NCBI GenBank assembly: GCA_038230775.1
Contig: JBBRMQ010000014.1
Location: 1-33,970 of the forward strand
Direction of reading: 5' to 3'
Length of the DNA: 33,970 bases
DNA from: JBBRMQ01 sp038230775
GTDB taxonomy: Bacteria; Acidobacteriota; Thermoanaerobaculia; Gp7-AA8
This document shows positions 30,242-33,970 of the stretch, one piece after another. The notes beneath the pieces are model-generated. The model was given only the letters and a program-made list of their open reading frames with translations. It was not told where the DNA came from and ran no database searches. Numbering within the stretch: the first letter of the stretch is position 1; every line of letters begins with the position of its first letter. The position numbers and the translations under genes are program-made.

Positions 30242-30304
30242 TGGTCGCAGGTCGGAGGTCGCTGGTCGGCTTTTCCGACCCGCGACTGGCGACGAGCGAC
30301 CCGC
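30242..30304. repeat. Inverted heptamer array (GGTCGCN) between rpsC and rplP
   Basis: Left arm 30242-30269: GGTCGCA, GGTCGGA, GGTCGCT, GGTCGG; right arm 30275-30304 is the inverted array CCGACCC, GCGACTG, GCGACGA, GCGACC. The loop is CTTTT-like (5 nt). The same unit occurs as a single arm inside ccmH. Confidence 0.9.
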
Positions 30305-30307
30305 TTC

Positions 30308-30958
30308 TTATTGGGGCTTCCTGCGCGATCTGGCCTTCGCCATCTCGCCCTTAAAAATCCAGACCTTGACGCCGATTTTTCCGTACGTCGTGTTTGCTTC
30401 CGCGTTGCCGTAATCGATGTCGGCCTTCAGCGTGTGCAGCGGAAGGCGGCCGTCCTGGTACCACTCGGAGCGCGCGATCTCGGAGCCGTTGAGGCGTCCG
30501 GCCACGCGCACCTTGATGCCCTTGGCTCCGAAACGGAACGCGGATTCCATGGCCTTCTTCATCGCGCGGCGGAAGGCGATGCGGCGCTCGAGCTGCGTGG
30601 CGATGTTCTCCGACACGAGCTGTGCATCGAGCTCAGGACGCTGGATCTCCTGAATGTTGATGTACACCTCGCCGTTGACCATCTTCTGCAGCTCATCGCG
30701 CAGCTTGTCGACCTCTGCACCCTTGCGCCCGATGATGATGCCGGGACGCGAGGTGTAGATGTTGATGCGCATCTTGTTCGCCGTGCGCTCGATGTCGATC
30801 TCGGACACGCCGGCATGCGACAGGCGCTTCTTGAGATCCGCGCGAAGCTTCAGATCGCGATGCAGCGTCTCGGCGTAGTTCTTTTCCGCGAACCAGCGCG
30901 AGTGCCACGTCTTGTTGAATCCGAGTCGAAATCCGTACGGGTTGACCTTTTGACCCAA
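30308..30958 (-). CDS. rpsC: 30S ribosomal protein S3
   Basis: S3 lines the mRNA entry channel. The 216-residue product starts MGQKVNPYGFRLGFNKTWHS, carries the KH motif GIIIGRKGAEVD, and the C-terminal domain RRAMKKAMESAFRFGAKGIK and GRLNGSEIARSEWYQDGRLP. It ends KARSRRKPQ, without a long acidic tail. 12 bp after rplV. Confidence 0.98.
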   Translation of the reverse strand: MGQKVNPYGFRLGFNKTWHSRWFAEKNYAETLHRDLKLRADLKKRLSHAGVSEIDIERTANKMRINIYTSRPGIIIGRKGAEVDKLRDELQKMVNGEVYINIQEIQRPELDAQLVSENIATQLERRIAFRRAMKKAMESAFRFGAKGIKVRVAGRLNGSEIARSEWYQDGRLPLHTLKADIDYGNAEANTTYGKIGVKVWIFKGEMAKARSRRKPQ

Positions 30959-30970
30959 ATGCCGCCTCCG

Positions 30971-31375
30971 TTACTTTCTGGCCCGAGCGCGCGCTGCCGG
31001 CTTCTTGTCGCCGCCGTTGCTGCGCTCATTCACTGCTTTGACTTCGTCCGAGACATGCACCGTGACGTGTGCCTTCCGCTTCTGAATGCGGTAGGCGCGG
31101 CCCATCGGCGCGGGCTGCACGCGCTTCTCGCGCGGTCCTTCATTGACATAAATTTTCGAGACGACGAGATCGTCGCTGTCGACGGCCGCCTCTTTGTTCT
31201 CCGCGTTCGCCACTGCCGAGCGCAGGAGCTTGAGAAGGTCGGGCGCGGACGACTTCTTCGTGAAGCGGAGGATGCTCAAGGCCTCATCCACTTTCTTTCC
31301 ACGAATCAGATCCGCCACCAGCCGCACCTTCTGCGGGGAGACTTTCAGGTAACGCAGCGTTGCCGAGGCTTCCAT
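30971..31375 (-). CDS. rplV: 50S ribosomal protein L22
   Basis: L22 forms part of the exit-tunnel constriction. The 134-residue product has SATLRYLKVSPQKVRLVADL, ANAENKEAAVDSDDLVVSKI and the tunnel-hairpin segment PRRKRVQPAPMGRAYRIQKR-like (here REKRVQPAPMGRAYRIQKRK). About 20 extra residues at the C-terminus (NERSNGGDKKPAARARARK) are basic and lineage-specific. Confidence 0.97.
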   Translation of the reverse strand: MEASATLRYLKVSPQKVRLVADLIRGKKVDEALSILRFTKKSSAPDLLKLLRSAVANAENKEAAVDSDDLVVSKIYVNEGPREKRVQPAPMGRAYRIQKRKAHVTVHVSDEVKAVNERSNGGDKKPAARARARK

Positions 31376-31377
31376 GA

Positions 31378-31700
31378 TTACTTCGAGCCTCCCGCCGCCG
31401 GTGCCGCCACGGGAGCGCCGGCCGGCTTGACAATTTTCTCGACCTTCTTGCCGCTGTGTCCCTTGAACGTGCGGGTCATCGCGAACTCGCCGAGCTTGTG
31501 ACCGACCATGTTTTCCGACACGTAAACCGGAACGAACTTGCGGCCGTTGTGCACCGCGATCGTGTGGCCGACGAAATCGGGCGTGATCGTCGAGCGGCGC
31601 GACCAGGTCTTGATGACCTTCTTGTCGCGCTCGCGATTCATCGCGTCGACCTTCTTCGTCAGATGGTCATCCGCGAAGGGACCCTTCTTGAGTGATCTCG

Positions 31701-31704
<4 letters not shown>
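31378..31704 (-). CDS. rpsS: 30S ribosomal protein S19
   Basis: The 108-residue product starts TRSLKKGPFADDHLTKKVDA (after Met) and contains TWSRRSTITPDFVGHTIAVH and FVPVYVSENMVGHKLGEFA, the S19 signature. The Ala/Pro-rich tail (APVAAPAAGGSK) is an extension. ATG 31704 overlaps the rplB stop as ATGA. Confidence 0.97.
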
Positions 31705-32528
<824 letters not shown>

Positions 32529-32544
32529 GATTTTTTACCAGTAA

Positions 32545-32630
32545 TGAGGACTAAGGACTGCGGACTGAGCCATCGCCCAGCCTTGGTCCATCTTTGCTTT
32601 CTCAGTCCTCAGTCGTCAGTCCTCAGTCCT
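32545..32630. repeat. Inverted heptamer array (GGACTGA) between rplW and rplB
   Basis: Left arm 32545-32569 (GGACTAA, GGACTGC, GGACTGA), right arm 32601-32630 (CTCAGTCC, TCAGTCG, TCAGTCC, TCAGTCC). The intervening 31 nt are not complementary. The right arm ends right at the rplW TAG stop. Confidence 0.9.
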
Positions 32631-32631
32631 T

Positions 32632-32925
32632 CTAGACGCCCTCGATGAAGTCGGGAGCCTTCTCGCCTTCCTTGAGCCGCACGTACGCCTTGCGCCAGTC
32701 GCGGCGCTTGCCTTCGTAGCGGCCCATCCGCTTCACTTTGCCGCGGACGTTGAAGAGCCGCACTTCGGCGACCTTCACCTTGAAGAGCTCTTCCACGGCT
32801 TTCTTCACTTCGATCTTGTTCGCGCTCGAATCGACTTCGAAGGCGATGACGTTGGTGCCGGTCTCTCGCATCAGCGTCGATTTCTCCGTCACCAGCGGAC
32901 GGCGGATCACTTGATTCGCGTTCAT
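32632..32925 (-). CDS. rplW: 50S ribosomal protein L23
   Basis: L23 is at the tunnel exit and docks trigger factor and SRP. The 97-residue product has VIRRPLVTEKSTLMRE, FEVDSSANKIEVKKAVEELF and VRGKVKRMGRYEGKRRDWRK, typical of L23. It overlaps rplD by 4 bp and ends in TAG next to a heptamer arm. Confidence 0.97.
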   Translation of the reverse strand: MNANQVIRRPLVTEKSTLMRETGTNVIAFEVDSSANKIEVKKAVEELFKVKVAEVRLFNVRGKVKRMGRYEGKRRDWRKAYVRLKEGEKAPDFIEGV

Positions 32926-33548
32926 GACTCGAGGGCCTCCGTGAGACGCTGCAGCGCATCCGACGTGATGACGACGAACCGGCTGTTGACCACGTCATAG
33001 ACGTTGACGTGCAGCGGATCGACGAGCCGCAGCTTCGGGTTGTTGCGCGCCGCGAGCGCGAGATTCGTGTTCTCGATCGAGTCCACGAGCAATGCCTTGC
33101 CTTCCACGCCCACCTTCGGCAGGCGGTCGGCGAGACCCTTCGTCTTCGGGCTGTCGACCGAGAGGCTGGACAGAAGCACGAGCTTCCCTTCCTTGACTCT
33201 CTGCGACAGAGCGGACTTCAGCGCGTTCCTCTTTTCCTGGGCATTCATCTTGTAGGAGTAGTCGCGCGGGACCGGACCGAACACCGTGCCGCCGTGACGA
33301 TGGATCGGCGGACGATTGCCGCCCTGACGTGCGCGGCCGGTGCCCTTCTGGCGGAAGGGCTTCTTGCCCGAGCCGCTGTCTTCCGAGCGGTTCTTGACCT
33401 TGTGCGTTCCCTGACGCAGCGATGCGAGATAGTTCCGCACCGCTTCGTGAATGAGATGCTCTTTGTACGGATAGCCGAAGATCTCGTCCGACAGCTCGAC
33501 GGAGCCGACCTTCTTGTTGTTCCAGTCTTTGATGTCAATTGTCGGCAT
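32922..33548 (-). CDS. rplD: 50S ribosomal protein L4
   Basis: L4 lines the exit tunnel and in E. coli represses the S10 operon. The 208-residue product has the tunnel-loop region TGRARQGGNRPPIHRHGGTV with FGPVPRDYSYKMNAQEKRNA, and the C-terminal domain KALLVDSIENTNLALAARNN. It is 2 bp after rplC. Confidence 0.98.
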   Translation of the reverse strand: MPTIDIKDWNNKKVGSVELSDEIFGYPYKEHLIHEAVRNYLASLRQGTHKVKNRSEDSGSGKKPFRQKGTGRARQGGNRPPIHRHGGTVFGPVPRDYSYKMNAQEKRNALKSALSQRVKEGKLVLLSSLSVDSPKTKGLADRLPKVGVEGKALLVDSIENTNLALAARNNPKLRLVDPLHVNVYDVVNSRFVVITSDALQRLTEALES

Positions 33549-33550
33549 GG

Positions 33551-33970
33551 CTATTTACCCTGCTTCCCGTGTCTGGAGAAGCGCACAACGACCAGGCCGT
33601 TCTTGCCGCCCGGAACTGCGCCGCGGATGTAGAGCAGGTTGTTCTCGGCATCGACCTTCGCCACGCGGAGGTTCTTCACCGTCACCTGATCGCCACCCAT
33701 CCGGCCGCCCATGCGCATGCCCTTCATGACGCGCGACGGAAACGCCGAGGCGCCGATCGAGCCGGGAGCGCGATGGAACATCGATCCGTGGGACGCGCGG
33801 CCGCCGCGGAAGTGGTGACGCTTCACCACGCCCTGGAAGCCCTTACCCTTCGACTGACCGACCACGTCGATCGAGTCGCCGGCCTTGAACATGTCGACCT
33901 GTACTTTGTCGCCGACATTCGCGTCGCCGTCGTACGGAAACTCGACGAGCGTGCGCACCGGCGGGATGCC
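33551..33970 (-). CDS. rplC: 50S ribosomal protein L3 (N-terminus outside window)
   Basis: The frame is open to the window edge; the first visible residues are GIPPVRTLVEF and 139 residues are seen. The signature SKGKGFQGVVKRHHFRGGRA, then HGSMFHRAPGSIGASAFPSR and GMRMGGRMGGDQVTVKNLRV mark L3, which binds near the 3' end of 23S rRNA and starts 50S assembly. About 70 N-terminal residues lie beyond the window. Confidence 0.97.
   Translation of the reverse strand, partial: GIPPVRTLVEFPYDGDANVGDKVQVDMFKAGDSIDVVGQSKGKGFQGVVKRHHFRGGRASHGSMFHRAPGSIGASAFPSRVMKGMRMGGRMGGDQVTVKNLRVAKVDAENNLLYIRGAVPGGKNGLVVVRFSRHGKQGK

Noticed and set aside
29855..31501. 548-codon open frame on the plus strand opposite rplP, rpsC and rplV
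   Set aside because: It is antisense to unmistakable ribosomal protein genes; long antisense frames are expected in GC-rich coding DNA.

Overview
The window is about 34 kb of dense, GC-rich bacterial chromosome. It carries a complete ccmABCDEFGH(I) cytochrome c maturation operon, the canonical S10-spc-alpha ribosomal protein run, a cytochrome-biogenesis CcmI-like gene, an outer DUF4097/M28 pair and several families of short dispersed palindromes. Together these suggest a Gram-negative, respiring soil-type bacterium. Acidobacteriota or a neighbouring phylum is my best guess from gene content and repeat style, but no rRNA or tRNA gene is present to settle it.

Layout. (1) Positions 1-5821, minus strand: ccmA-B-C-D-E-F-G-H and the start of a ccmI-like gene, every junction a 4-bp start/stop overlap. 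The ccmI-like frame has an in-frame TAG and contains a dispersed palindromic repeat. (2) Positions 5842-14920, plus strand: a HEAT-repeat/cyclophilin lipoprotein, a 54-residue membrane protein, a D-2-hydroxyacid dehydrogenase, two single-domain response regulators, a PQ-loop/SemiSWEET-like protein, an EamA-family exporter, and an aldehyde dehydrogenase / glutamine-synthetase-like ligase / SDR group that looks like an amine or amino-acid catabolic module. (3) Positions 14892-15302: a diverged tandem duplication of the SDR 3' end, one copy carrying the palindromic repeat and the other not, next to a small secreted-protein frame. (4) A divergent DUF4097 / M28 peptidase pair. (5) A bidirectional terminator at 18381-18408. 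(6) Positions 18412-33970, minus strand: L3-L4-L23-L2-S19-L22-S3-L16-L29-S17-L14-L24-L5-S14-S8-L6-L18-S5-L30-L15-SecY-Adk-Map-IF1-L36-S13-S11-S4-RpoA-L17, with L3 cut by the window edge.

The most notable signal is not a gene. Within the ribosomal run, gaps are either 12 bp or less (or overlaps), or they are 68-136 bp. Eight of the ten long gaps are filled by inverted arrays of a 7-nt unit (three or four copies in one direction, a short loop, then the reverse complement); a ninth holds a different perfect palindrome. Two more modules of this kind sit between the aldehyde dehydrogenase, ligase and SDR genes. The unit differs between gaps (GGACTGA, GGTTGTC, GGTCGCN, AGCGAGC, 8-nt GGAAGTTG), yet the architecture is the same. 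This resembles the heptameric short tandemly repeated repetitive (STRR) sequences known from cyanobacteria, arranged here as hairpins inside an essential operon.

How the genes work together: the ccm genes export, chaperone and ligate heme to apocytochromes c; the large minus-strand run builds the ribosome, the Sec translocon core and RNA polymerase alpha; the middle block is accessory metabolism, signalling and envelope proteins.
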